Shown: positions 1 through 5,821 of the stretch, piece after piece
How positions within the stretch are numbered: position 1 is the first letter of the stretch
Layout: each line of letters opens with the position of its first letter
From: JBMYQA01 sp049600855
GTDB lineage: Bacteria; Bacteroidota; Bacteroidia; Cytophagales; Flammeovirgaceae
DNA length: 5,821 nucleotides
Direction: 5' to 3'
NCBI GenBank assembly: GCA_049600855.1
Contig: JBMYQA010000349.1
Coordinates: 1 to 5,821 of the forward strand
Notes under the pieces: model-generated
The model's database searches: none
The model's input: only the letters and a program-made list of their open reading frames with translations
What the model was told of the DNA's origin: nothing
Made by a program: the position numbers and the translations under genes

Positions 1-2
1 AA

Positions 3-593
3 ATTGAGACAGGTATTTATAAATATCCCACTACGGAAGCGTTGGTGTTGGGGCGAGAAGATGTGGAGGGTGATCAAGTGGTAGATCGGCGCTATCATGG
101 GGGGATTGATCAGGCTTGTTATTGCTACGCTGCTGACCATTATGCCGTATGGAAAGCAAAATATCCGAATTTATCTTGGAATTGGGGGATGTTTGGAGAA
201 AACCTTACCGTAGAAGGAATGGATGAAGCTAGCGTATTCGTTGGGGATGTTTATCAGTTAGGAAGTGCCCAAGTACAAGTTACCAAGCCCCGTCAACCTT
301 GTTTTAAGCTTGGTATTCGCTTTGGTACGCAGCAAATAGTAAAAGATTTTGTAGAAGCACCGTATCCAGGTGTTTACCTGAAAGTGCTAGAAGTTGGTAA
401 GGTAAGCGTAGGAGATGAGTTTCAATTACTCAGTCGAATAGAAAATAGTGTTTCCATATTAGAAGTTTACGAGTTATTATTTCGGAAAGAAGCCGATGCG
501 GAAGTGGTTGAACGCGCATTGAATTCAACACTAATTTCAGGAAGTTCTCGGGCGACTATTCAAAGAAAATGGGGTAACTTACTAGATACCTGA
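3..593 (+). CDS. MOSC domain protein, YiiM-like (5' partial)
   Basis: The reading frame is open to the left edge, and the residues before the first possible in-window start (IETGIYKYPTTEA) already look like family sequence. The true start therefore lies outside the window and the TTG at 42 is not the start. MOSC hallmarks are visible: RRYHGG (bases 84-101), FGENLTVEG (about 195-221), and KPRQPCFKLG, whose cysteine (codon at 300) is the conserved MOSC cysteine thought to ligate the molybdenum cofactor. The last ~50 residues (SILEVYELLF onward) resemble the small 3-alpha domain that follows MOSC in E. coli YiiM. Known for the family: YiiM and YcbX help detoxify N-hydroxylated base analogues, probably as cytoplasmic Moco-dependent reductases. 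The substrate here is not determinable. It lies 14 bp upstream of the next gene and probably heads or shares its transcript. The family call is firm; the exact activity is inferred. Confidence 0.92.
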   Translation: METGIYKYPTTEALVLGREDVEGDQVVDRRYHGGIDQACYCYAADHYAVWKAKYPNLSWNWGMFGENLTVEGMDEASVFVGDVYQLGSAQVQVTKPRQPCFKLGIRFGTQQIVKDFVEAPYPGVYLKVLEVGKVSVGDEFQLLSRIENSVSILEVYELLFRKEADAEVVERALNSTLISGSSRATIQRKWGNLLDT

Positions 594-607
594 TAGCCAA
601 TGATTTT

Positions 608-1039
608 ATGAAGGATAGAGAAAAACAAATTGAACAATGGGCTATAGCTATTTTGCAAGAAATGCCCGTATTAAGGCATAAGCTTACACCTATTGCGATA
701 CAAGCAGGTAGTTCTGAAGTGAACTTATTGCAAGAAGTGCTGAAATTTCTCTATTTAATTGGAACGTATCAGCAACGTTTGAGCCCTTCAATGGTCGTTG
801 ATTTAGCTTGGCATGAATTTATTTTGTGTACGCGATTGTATGCACAGTTTTGCCAAGAAAATTTCGGACGTTTTATTCACCATACACCAGGCGGAGAGGC
901 AGCTGAAAATCAACGTAAGTTCTTGAAAACAATTCAGTTATATATTATGACATTTGGCGAACCACTTGCAGGTGCTTGGGGAAATCTTGCACAAGAAGAG
1001 TGGCAATCATCACAATGTGGCGCTTGCAAAGCAGATTAA
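608..1039 (+). CDS. GRDP/DUF1399-like small protein with CxxC tail
   Basis: This is a 143-residue soluble protein with no signal peptide or membrane segment. Residues 58-94 carry a recognisable block: LSPSMVVDLAWHEFILCTR followed by Y78, C82, FGRFIHH (86-92) and P94. The D-x-x-WH core, then T-R-x-Y and a F-G-R-F-hydrophobic-HH-x-P stretch, matches what I recall of bacterial proteins annotated 'glycine-rich domain-containing protein-like' (related to plant GRDP/DUF1399). Their biochemical function is unknown to me. The conserved Asp, Trp-His and His-His could form a metal or active site, but this is inference. The C-terminus ends QCGACKAD, with Cys137 and Cys140 forming a CxxC. The next gene also ends in CxxC units, which suggests a shared property. 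The start is the ATG 14 bp after the MOSC stop, with no clear Shine-Dalgarno, as is usual in Bacteroidota. The gene is probably co-transcribed with both neighbours. Confidence 0.8.
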   Translation: MKDREKQIEQWAIAILQEMPVLRHKLTPIAIQAGSSEVNLLQEVLKFLYLIGTYQQRLSPSMVVDLAWHEFILCTRLYAQFCQENFGRFIHHTPGGEAAENQRKFLKTIQLYIMTFGEPLAGAWGNLAQEEWQSSQCGACKAD

Positions 1040-1069
1040 TTAGGACATTTTATCATAACGAATAAATTT

Positions 1070-2140
1070 ATGTATTTCGAAGGTACATTAACCATTGATC
1101 CCTCTCAACTGACGCATATTGAGGCCGTTAAACCTACTCAAGCGTTTAAACGGGTTTTTTATTACCTCACCTTTGGTGGCGTAACCGAAAAACTCGAACG
1201 TGAAACCTTTACTGCGGTAGCAATTTTGCAACAGTTGAATACCGTAATGGCGCGTTGTGGCGTAAATAACATCATTCGCCTTTCGCATGATGGCATCGAC
1301 TTTTACTTGGATCAGGAAGGAAAAACGGATGATTTGAAAGAGGCTTTAGAGTTGTATGGCATTGAGGTAGATCCTGCCATGTCGCAACACTTCGATCAGT
1401 TGTTGATGATTTTGGAGCACGATGATGCTAATTTCAAATATTTATTCGAAGTCACGATTAATCGAACACATGATGTAGGCGCATATCCCATCGAAATTAA
1501 AGTTTCAGGTTTATTAAATGAGTTACAAAGTGAAACAGCTCCTTCCATAGACAATGTGAAGGAACAGATGAAGGATATTTTCAAATCACAAGAAAGCTAT
1601 CAGGCTTATAAATTAGAGAAATTGAGTTTATTCAGAGCTTTCTTAGAAAACTTAAAACTCAATATTAGCAAGTACATTCAAGTGGACGATGTGCAGTTGG
1701 ATGTAAAAACTAAAGTCGTTATTCCGAAAAAGAAAATTCAGGCACGAGAAGATTTAACGACCAACCGACAAAGTGGGTATTACGGTGTCCATTATGGCTA
1801 TTATGGCTTTGATAATGTATTGCTTTACAGTCTGTTATGGTCTGATATGTGTCACGATCATAACATTGTATTAGAAAATAGCTTTTTTGAATCAGAGTTG
1901 GGAGATGATTATGGTTATCAAGAGTCTGTAGATACTTCCTCTGACTATTTTGATAGTGATGTTCCTTTTGAAGAAAAAGCTGATTTTTTCAGTGTAGATA
2001 GCGATACAACCAAAAATCAAGGCGATGTGAGCAACAATTGGTTTGATTTTGACTTTGGAGGTGATGATGGTGGTAGTGCAGGTAGTGATTGTTCGAGTTG
2101 TAGTTCCTGCAGTTCCTGTGCCTCTTGTGGAGGTGACTAA
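1070..2140 (+). CDS. Hypothetical protein with C-terminal CxxC ladder
   Basis: I do not recognise the family of this 356-residue protein. Three parts can be seen. Residues 1-235 look like a globular mixed alpha/beta domain, with a basic stretch at 212-226 (KTKVVIPKKKIQAR). Residues 235-270 are aromatic and Gly-rich (YYGVHYGYYGF, 237-247), followed by a hydrophobic run and MCHDHN (260-265), a possible metal ligand cluster. Residues 271-340 are strongly acidic, Ser/Asp/Gly-rich and probably disordered. The tail has cysteines at 341, 344, 347, 350 and 353 (CSSCSSCSSCASCGG). There is no signal peptide and no convincing transmembrane helix, so it is probably cytoplasmic. It starts 30 bp after the GRDP-like gene, whose product also ends in CxxC. 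Cys/Gly-rich tails also occur, as I recall, in bacterial TIGR04222 membrane proteins found near GRDP-like genes, but no TIGR04222 domain is evident here. That it is a real gene is well supported; its function is unknown. Confidence 0.75.
   Translation: MYFEGTLTIDPSQLTHIEAVKPTQAFKRVFYYLTFGGVTEKLERETFTAVAILQQLNTVMARCGVNNIIRLSHDGIDFYLDQEGKTDDLKEALELYGIEVDPAMSQHFDQLLMILEHDDANFKYLFEVTINRTHDVGAYPIEIKVSGLLNELQSETAPSIDNVKEQMKDIFKSQESYQAYKLEKLSLFRAFLENLKLNISKYIQVDDVQLDVKTKVVIPKKKIQAREDLTTNRQSGYYGVHYGYYGFDNVLLYSLLWSDMCHDHNIVLENSFFESELGDDYGYQESVDTSSDYFDSDVPFEEKADFFSVDSDTTKNQGDVSNNWFDFDFGGDDGGSAGSDCSSCSSCSSCASCGGD
2090..2131 (+). repeat. Cys-x-x tandem coding repeat (CxxC ladder)
   Basis: Five Cys codons spaced exactly nine bases apart encode Cys341 to Cys353 of the 356-aa protein, with Ser-Ser or Ala-Ser between them. 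Only one adjacent pair of units is nearly identical at DNA level (AGTTCCTGC then AGTTCCTGT, 2102-2119). Elsewhere the serine codons vary (TCG, AGT, TCC, TCT) and cysteine is mostly TGT with one TGC. The pattern looks kept at protein level rather than being a fresh microsatellite. Metal binding, disulfide formation or post-translational modification are all possible. Confidence 0.75.
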
Positions 2141-2237
2141 TGGGAATAACATCTAAGTATCACCGTAAATGATAATCAGTACTTCAGGCAAAACCGCACG
2201 ATCAACTATAAATACACGAGTTCTAAACATCAAAAAC

Positions 2238-3188
2238 ATGTCAAACAAAATCATCAAAAAAGACGAACTGAAAGATTTGCTGATTAAAGCAAGTGAGCTC
2301 TCAGAAAAAGAGAAAAAAGAGTTGTCAGATCAATATACCTTGCAAGAAATTAAAGAAATTGCTTGGGAATACGACATCGATTCTAGTAAGATCGAAGCTG
2401 CATATAAAGCACTAGCAGATCGCAAAGAAATGTACCAATTGGGCATGTATATTGCCATTTGTTTGATATTGATTGGGAGCGTAACAGCATTTGCACTTTG
2501 GCCCAGACCATTCACTGGAAAGCTAGAATTAACCCTCACTTCCGATTACCACGCCAATACCATGATGCCTAAAGATCAATTGAAGGCATTGGAAATATAC
2601 CGTCATAACCAACATTATGCCCTGATTTCCATCTATAACATGGAGTACACTCATAGTTTTAGATTGGAGATCATTGATCCTGATGGAAAAATAAAAAAGC
2701 AGAAAGAAACAGAAATTTATGGAGGAGAAAGTAAATCGGATGAAATCGAGTTTTACATCCCACTAAATTTACCCATAGGTGCAACCGTAGGCGATTGGCG
2801 CTATCAGATCTTTATTGATGATGAGTTGTATTTGGAGCGTAAAGTGCCTGTAAGTTATGGGGCTATGAATATCAGCTTTGCATCAGAGTTATACAGCAAT
2901 GGCAAGCCTGTTAAAGTAAAATCAGTGTTTCATGCTGAGGAAGATCAATATGTGGAATGTTACGTGTTTTGGCCTGTATTGAGTGGCGAGCATTTATTAG
3001 AATGGAAGTGGTATGCTCCTAATGGGGAAATGTATAAACACCATAGCATCAACTTAGAGCCTGTAGGAGGCAAAAGTTATTGGGCATGGCATCATGTAGA
3101 AGCCAAAGAACTGCAATCTGGCCGTTGGCGCGTTGAATTGTATATGGCTTCGGTGAAAGTAGGAGAGAAGGAATTTATCATGGATTAA
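2238..3188 (+). CDS. Single-pass membrane protein with duplicated beta domain
   Basis: Predicted 316 residues from the ATG at 2238. An in-frame ATG at 2169 would add 23 residues with no recognisable character, while MSNKIIKKDELKDLL looks like a natural start, so I prefer 2238. Residues 1-65 are charged and helical and include a motif like IAWEYDIDSSKIEAAYKAL (about 41-59), which resembles short N-terminal helical modules seen in several bacterial membrane proteins. One hydrophobic helix spans about 68-88 (LGMYIAICLILIGSVTAFALW). The remaining ~225 residues should lie outside the cytoplasm. They form two similar units: DPDGK (147-151) then GDWRYQIFIDD (185-195), and APNGE (260-264) then GRWRVELYM (295-303). 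The second unit recalls the DUF2914 pattern (Trp-rich strand followed by G-W-R-V-E), but this is only a resemblance. Function is unknown; possibly a sensor, anchor or binding protein. The stop codon overlaps that of the convergent hydrolase gene. Confidence 0.75.
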   Translation: MSNKIIKKDELKDLLIKASELSEKEKKELSDQYTLQEIKEIAWEYDIDSSKIEAAYKALADRKEMYQLGMYIAICLILIGSVTAFALWPRPFTGKLELTLTSDYHANTMMPKDQLKALEIYRHNQHYALISIYNMEYTHSFRLEIIDPDGKIKKQKETEIYGGESKSDEIEFYIPLNLPIGATVGDWRYQIFIDDELYLERKVPVSYGAMNISFASELYSNGKPVKVKSVFHAEEDQYVECYVFWPVLSGEHLLEWKWYAPNGEMYKHHSINLEPVGGKSYWAWHHVEAKELQSGRWRVELYMASVKVGEKEFIMD

Positions 3189-3826
3189 AATCCCATTTCC
3201 AATAATACATCGTCATAAATCTTGTGTTCGCCTTCAAAGATGGTGACTTCAGGTTGAAGGCCATAGCTGTTTAAATGATGGATATGGTCTTTGATGCGCT
3301 TTTCATTGAAGTATTCATCTTGGGTTCCAATTGTTAGCCTAAAATCCTTTTGAGCGAGTAATTTGGCTGCTGCTTGATGATCAACATCATGAGGGAAACT
3401 TCCTGCCCACAGCACTAGTGCATCAAAGTGAAAGCCTGCCGTTAGTGCCCAACGGGTTATGGTAGCTGTGCCTTGCGAAAACCCAAGTAAAATCACTTTA
3501 CAGTTACTAATGTCTTTATCTTGAATCTCGTTTTGGTAGATCGTAGAAATTAAGCTAATGTAATTTTCGATTTCCACCTCTCGATTAAATTTGGTCATCC
3601 AACTTGCTCCAACTCTTCCTGTAAATCCTCCAATATAAAACTTTGATAAGGCTTGTGGCGCAATGACATAATTGTGCGCAGCATCTAAACACGCAAAGTT
3701 TTTAATAAAGTATTCGGAAAGCTGTCCATATCCATGGCAAACGAGCCAAATATTTTTAGTTTGAGCAGTTATTTCTCCCGAAGTACTGTAAGGAGCGTTT
3801 ATGGTGATATCGATGGATTTATTCAT
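3185..3826 (-). CDS. Alpha/beta hydrolase, phospholipase/carboxylesterase family
   Basis: This 213-residue cytoplasmic serine hydrolase (Abhydrolase_2 type) has no signal peptide and the usual length for the family. HGYGQ (31-35) is the oxyanion-hole loop. GASWMTKFNREVEIENY (73-89) matches the conserved W-F/M-x-R-E-x-E-I segment of these esterases. GFSQG (115-119) is the nucleophile elbow with Ser117. Asp170 in GTQDEYF and His201 in EGEHKIYD complete the catalytic triad. Family members hydrolyse short acyl or thioester bonds or lysophospholipids; the substrate here cannot be told. The start ATG (complement of 3824-3826) is followed by an ordinary family N-terminus. The gene is transcribed from the AT-rich intergenic region toward the membrane-protein gene. 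The two end in the same TTAA, so no room exists for a terminator between them. I see no functional tie to its neighbours. Confidence 0.9.
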   Translation of the reverse strand: MNKSIDITINAPYSTSGEITAQTKNIWLVCHGYGQLSEYFIKNFACLDAAHNYVIAPQALSKFYIGGFTGRVGASWMTKFNREVEIENYISLISTIYQNEIQDKDISNCKVILLGFSQGTATITRWALTAGFHFDALVLWAGSFPHDVDHQAAAKLLAQKDFRLTIGTQDEYFNEKRIKDHIHHLNSYGLQPEVTIFEGEHKIYDDVLLEMGF

Positions 3827-4137
3827 GGGAGAAATATAAAAAAATAAGCAGAGTTATCTAAAATATGACATCACTTTGAACGATTTACGCTTAACTATTG
3901 ATCATCTGATTTTAATTATTCAACTTAAACAAGCTTTAGTACAATTTTTGTTCAGATTTAATTATATTTTATGTGCTGTACGGTATTAGTTTCAATAACA
4001 AAGTAGTTTCATGATTAAGCAAAAAGGTGCTGAAAAAGTAACATAACATCCTTTTTTCTCGTAATGTACAATGTTATAAAGTGCTATAACCTCAAAAATA
4101 ACCAGCTATTGCTTTTTATTATCGAACACGTATAAGT
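3827..4137. other. AT-rich intergenic region between divergent genes
   Basis: These 311 bp separate the hydrolase (minus strand) and the small helical-protein gene (plus strand), so both promoters should lie here. I searched for the Bacteroidota sigma element TAnnTTTG with an upstream TTG in both directions and found no convincing copy. The nearest is TCACTTTG (about 3869-3876, plus strand), which lies more than 250 bp from the plus-strand gene. There is one clean dyad (4073-4090, listed separately) and a weaker pairing AAAAAGG/CCTTTTT (4021-4027 with 4050-4056). The only plus-strand ATG frames I followed are 4 to 11 codons long. No RNA gene was recognised. Confidence 0.6.
4073..4090. promoter_or_regulatory. 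Inverted repeat, possible operator
   Basis: A perfect dyad, GTTATA and TATAAC separated by six bases (AAGTGC), ends 47 bp before the ATG of the 112-aa protein gene. Its size and place fit a dimeric repressor or activator site. The arms are AT-rich, and in such DNA a six-base match is not rare. The role as an operator is inference. Confidence 0.3.
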
Positions 4138-4476
4138 ATGAACATTTTAAACTTTTTGCGGAAAAAATCTTATAGTAGAGAATTTAATGAGTACCATCGT
4201 GCAAGACGATCTTTTAGTTGGGAGCTTGCTAATTTAGAAGGAAAGTTATTGAGGGAGAAGGACCCTGAAAAGCGGGAAGAACTACAAGAGCGCATTGAAA
4301 AGGTGAAGTTTTATGTAGAAACAACCAAGAAAATGCTCGCGGCAACACGGTTACATGACAAAGGAAAATATAGCCAAGCCATAAAGCTTTATGGAGAAGT
4401 TGCTGAAACCGATATCTATTACGTAGATCTTGTACGAAAATACATGGCGAAAGCAAAGCCTCAATTTTCATTTTAA
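4138..4476 (+). CDS. Small helical protein with one TPR-like hairpin
   Basis: A 112-residue, charged, all-helical protein with no signal peptide or membrane segment, probably cytoplasmic. Residues 14-68 are rich in Glu, Lys and Arg with regular hydrophobic spacing (for example EDPEKREELQERIEKVKFYVE-like character at 40-61) and may form a coiled coil or long helical pair. Residues 69-106 fit one tetratricopeptide-type hairpin: LHDKGKYSQAIKLYGEVAE, with the typical G-x-Y-x-x-A-I-x-L-Y core, followed by a second helix YYVDLVRKYMAKAK. One TPR alone is short of a stable superhelix, so it may dimerise or cap a partner. I do not recognise a named family. The ATG at 4138 is the first in frame and gives a sensible N-terminus. 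It appears to be a single-gene transcript, ending at the strong terminator 17 bp downstream. Confidence 0.7.
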   Translation: MNILNFLRKKSYSREFNEYHRARRSFSWELANLEGKLLREKDPEKREELQERIEKVKFYVETTKKMLAATRLHDKGKYSQAIKLYGEVAETDIYYVDLVRKYMAKAKPQFSF

Positions 4477-4493
4477 ATCCTACCAATAAAATA

Positions 4494-4528
4494 CCCCCTA
4501 GTTTAAACAAACTAGGGGGCTTAATTTT
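4494..4528. terminator. Bidirectional intrinsic terminator
   Basis: A perfect 11-bp stem (CCCCCTAGTTT, 4494-4504, with AAACTAGGGGG, 4509-4519) closes a four-base AAAC loop. On the plus strand it is followed by TTAATTTT (4521-4528), and on the minus strand by TATTTTATT (complement of 4485-4493). It lies between the convergent small helical-protein gene (ends 4476) and carB (ends 4559) and can serve both. The five G-C pairs at the stem base make it a strong candidate. Confidence 0.9.
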
Positions 4529-4558
4529 ACCAACCTGAAGGGGCCAATCGAATATTAT

Positions 4559-5821
4559 TTATCTACTTAAGAACATATTTCTTCTTGAGTAAATGTCTAA
4601 GAAGAAATCATCTCGAAGATCGTCAATGAAGTAAATGCCTTCACCTGTCGATTTCATCTCAGGCCCTAATTGTTTGTTTACATTCGGGAATTTATTGAAT
4701 GAGAATACAGGGATTTTGATCGCATAACCTTCTTTTTGTGGGTTAAAATCAAAATCCGTTAATTTTTTATTTCCAAGCATAATCTGCGTAGCGTACTTTA
4801 CATAAGGTTCTTTGTAAGCTTTACAGATAAACGGAACCGTACGAGAAGCCCTTGGGTTGGCCTCAATGACATACACTTGATCTTCTTTGATTGCAAACTG
4901 AATATTAATTAAACCAACGGTGTTGAGTCCTAAAGCAATTCGTTTGGTATAATCTTCAATTTGTTGGAGAACAAAATCGCCTAGATTATAAGGTGGTAGT
5001 ACTGCATAAGAGTCTCCTGAGTGAATTCCAGCAGGCTCAATGTGTTGCATAATACCGATGATGTACACATTTTCTCCATCACAAATGGCATCGGCCTCCG
5101 CTTCCATTGCTCCTTCTAAGAAATGATCTAATAGAATTCGGTTATCGGGAATTTCTTTTAGGATATCCACTACATGTTGCTCAAGCTCTTTTTCGTTGAT
5201 CACGATTTTCATGCTTTGGCCTCCTAATACATAAGATGGACGTACGAGTAAAGGAAAGCCTAAATCTTTGCACATTTCTAAAGCCTCTTCCGCATTTTCT
5301 ACTACACCAAACTTAGGATAAGGAATATCCATCTCCTTCAACTTATTAGAGAAGCTTCCCCGATCTTCAGCTAAATCTAAGGATTCGAAGTTCGTCCCAA
5401 GAATTTTAATGCCATAGCGTGTCAACTTTTCGGCTAACTTCAATGCCGTTTGGCCTCCCAATTGTACAATTACGCCCTCAGGCTTTTCATGCTGAATAAT
5501 TTCGTAAATGTGTTCCCAAAATACAGGCTCAAAATAAAGCTTATCTGCAATATCAAAATCAGTTGAAACGGTTTCAGGATTGCAGTTAATCATGATGGTT
5601 TCATAACCAAGTTCTTTAGCGGCCAACACACCATGCACACAGCAGTAATCGAACTCAATGCCCTGCCCGATACGATTAGGGCCACCTCCAAGAATCATGA
5701 TTTTTTTCTTTTCGGATAACTGCATTTCATTCTCGTCCCCATAGGAAGAATAATAATACGGGGTATATGCTTCAAATTCAGCAGCACAGGTATCAACCAA
5801 TCGATAGGTGGTATTGATACC
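4559..5821 (-). CDS. carB: Carbamoyl-phosphate synthase large subunit, C-terminal part (5' partial)
   Basis: 420 residues are visible. The frame continues past the right edge, and residues 1-16 (GINTTYRLVDTCAAEF) are normal internal CarB sequence, so the start is outside the window. CarB makes carbamoyl phosphate from bicarbonate, ammonia released by CarA, and two ATP, for pyrimidine and arginine synthesis in the cytoplasm. Seen here is the second synthetase half: GGGPNRIGQG (45-54), FDYCCVH (57-63), NCNPETVSTD (79-88), QLGGQT (120-125), the ATP-grasp segment RPSYVLGG (194-201), EPAGIHSGDS (262-271) and EANPRASRT (320-328). The protein ends only about 26 residues after LGPEMKSTGE (385-394). 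E. coli CarB has a further MGS-like allosteric domain there, absent here. The ending appears clean, with a coherent tail and a terminator beyond, so it is a natural short form rather than a break. I recall similar shortened CarB in flavobacteria. Confidence 0.96.
   Translation of the reverse strand, partial: GINTTYRLVDTCAAEFEAYTPYYYSSYGDENEMQLSEKKKIMILGGGPNRIGQGIEFDYCCVHGVLAAKELGYETIMINCNPETVSTDFDIADKLYFEPVFWEHIYEIIQHEKPEGVIVQLGGQTALKLAEKLTRYGIKILGTNFESLDLAEDRGSFSNKLKEMDIPYPKFGVVENAEEALEMCKDLGFPLLVRPSYVLGGQSMKIVINEKELEQHVVDILKEIPDNRILLDHFLEGAMEAEADAICDGENVYIIGIMQHIEPAGIHSGDSYAVLPPYNLGDFVLQQIEDYTKRIALGLNTVGLINIQFAIKEDQVYVIEANPRASRTVPFICKAYKEPYVKYATQIMLGNKKLTDFDFNPQKEGYAIKIPVFSFNKFPNVNKQLGPEMKSTGEGIYFIDDLRDDFFLDIYSRRNMFLSR

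Noticed and set aside
1088..1584. Minus-strand open frames of 66 and 62 codons
   Set aside because: They are antisense shadows within the 356-aa protein gene, with no sensible start context or family signal.
608..2140. A ribosomally made, modified peptide (RiPP) precursor reading of the Cys tails
   Set aside because: Both proteins carry large folded regions, and no modification, protease or export gene is in the window; a Cys-rich tail alone is not enough.
1892..2152. 86-codon minus-strand open frame opposite the end of the CxxC-ladder protein gene
   Set aside because: Its Thr/Ile-rich, low-complexity translation is the antisense shadow of the acidic and Cys/Ser codons of the plus-strand gene; no family features.
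3971..4046. Two consecutive 11-codon ATG-to-stop frames (3971-4006 and 4011-4046) in the intergenic region
   Set aside because: Short frames like these are expected by chance, there is no ribosome-binding signal, and they lie about 90 bp from the next gene, so a leader-peptide role is unsupported.
4021..4057. AAAAAGG/CCTTTTT pairing as a terminator or attenuator
   Set aside because: The stem has only two G-C pairs with a loop of more than 20 bases, and no gene ends just upstream on the plus strand.
4229..4510. 93-codon minus-strand open frame opposite the small helical-protein gene
   Set aside because: It would begin inside the intrinsic terminator stem and is wholly antisense to a better-supported gene; the translation shows no recognisable domain.
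1..5821. Mobile element, phage, CRISPR or defence island
   Set aside because: I found no transposase, integrase, direct-repeat array, tRNA or terminal inverted repeats, and the flanking genes are ordinary metabolic ones.

Overview
The window reads as chromosomal DNA of a Bacteroidota bacterium, most likely of the Flavobacteriia or a close relative. The clues are AT-rich sequence, starts without clear Shine-Dalgarno sites, and a carbamoyl-phosphate synthase large subunit whose C-terminus stops just after the second synthetase half, a form I recall from flavobacteria. The species cannot be named from the sequence.

Layout: the left half (about 1-3188) is a run of four same-strand genes. They are a 5'-truncated MOSC-domain protein of the YiiM type, a 143-aa protein of the bacterial glycine-rich-domain-protein-like (GRDP/DUF1399-like) family, a 356-aa protein of unknown function ending in a CxxC ladder, and a single-pass membrane protein with two tandem beta-rich repeats outside the membrane. 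Gaps are 14, 30 and 97 bp, so co-transcription is plausible at least for the first three. The last gene meets a minus-strand alpha/beta hydrolase tail to tail, and the two share a palindromic TTAA as their stop codons.

The right half begins with a 311-bp AT-rich intergenic region between two divergent genes, holding one clear dyad. Then comes a 112-aa helical protein with one TPR-like hairpin. A perfect 11-bp-stem bidirectional terminator separates it from the 3' part of carB, which enters from the right on the minus strand.

How the genes relate: carB (pyrimidine and arginine precursor synthesis), the hydrolase and the MOSC protein are housekeeping or general metabolic genes with no evident link. 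The part worth attention is the trio at 608-3188. The two soluble proteins both end in Cys-X-X-Cys tails and are followed by a membrane protein whose exterior is built from a duplicated beta domain. I infer they may form one functional unit, perhaps at the cell envelope, but no biochemical role can be read from the sequence. I see no rRNA, tRNA, CRISPR, insertion sequence, phage or attachment-site signal.
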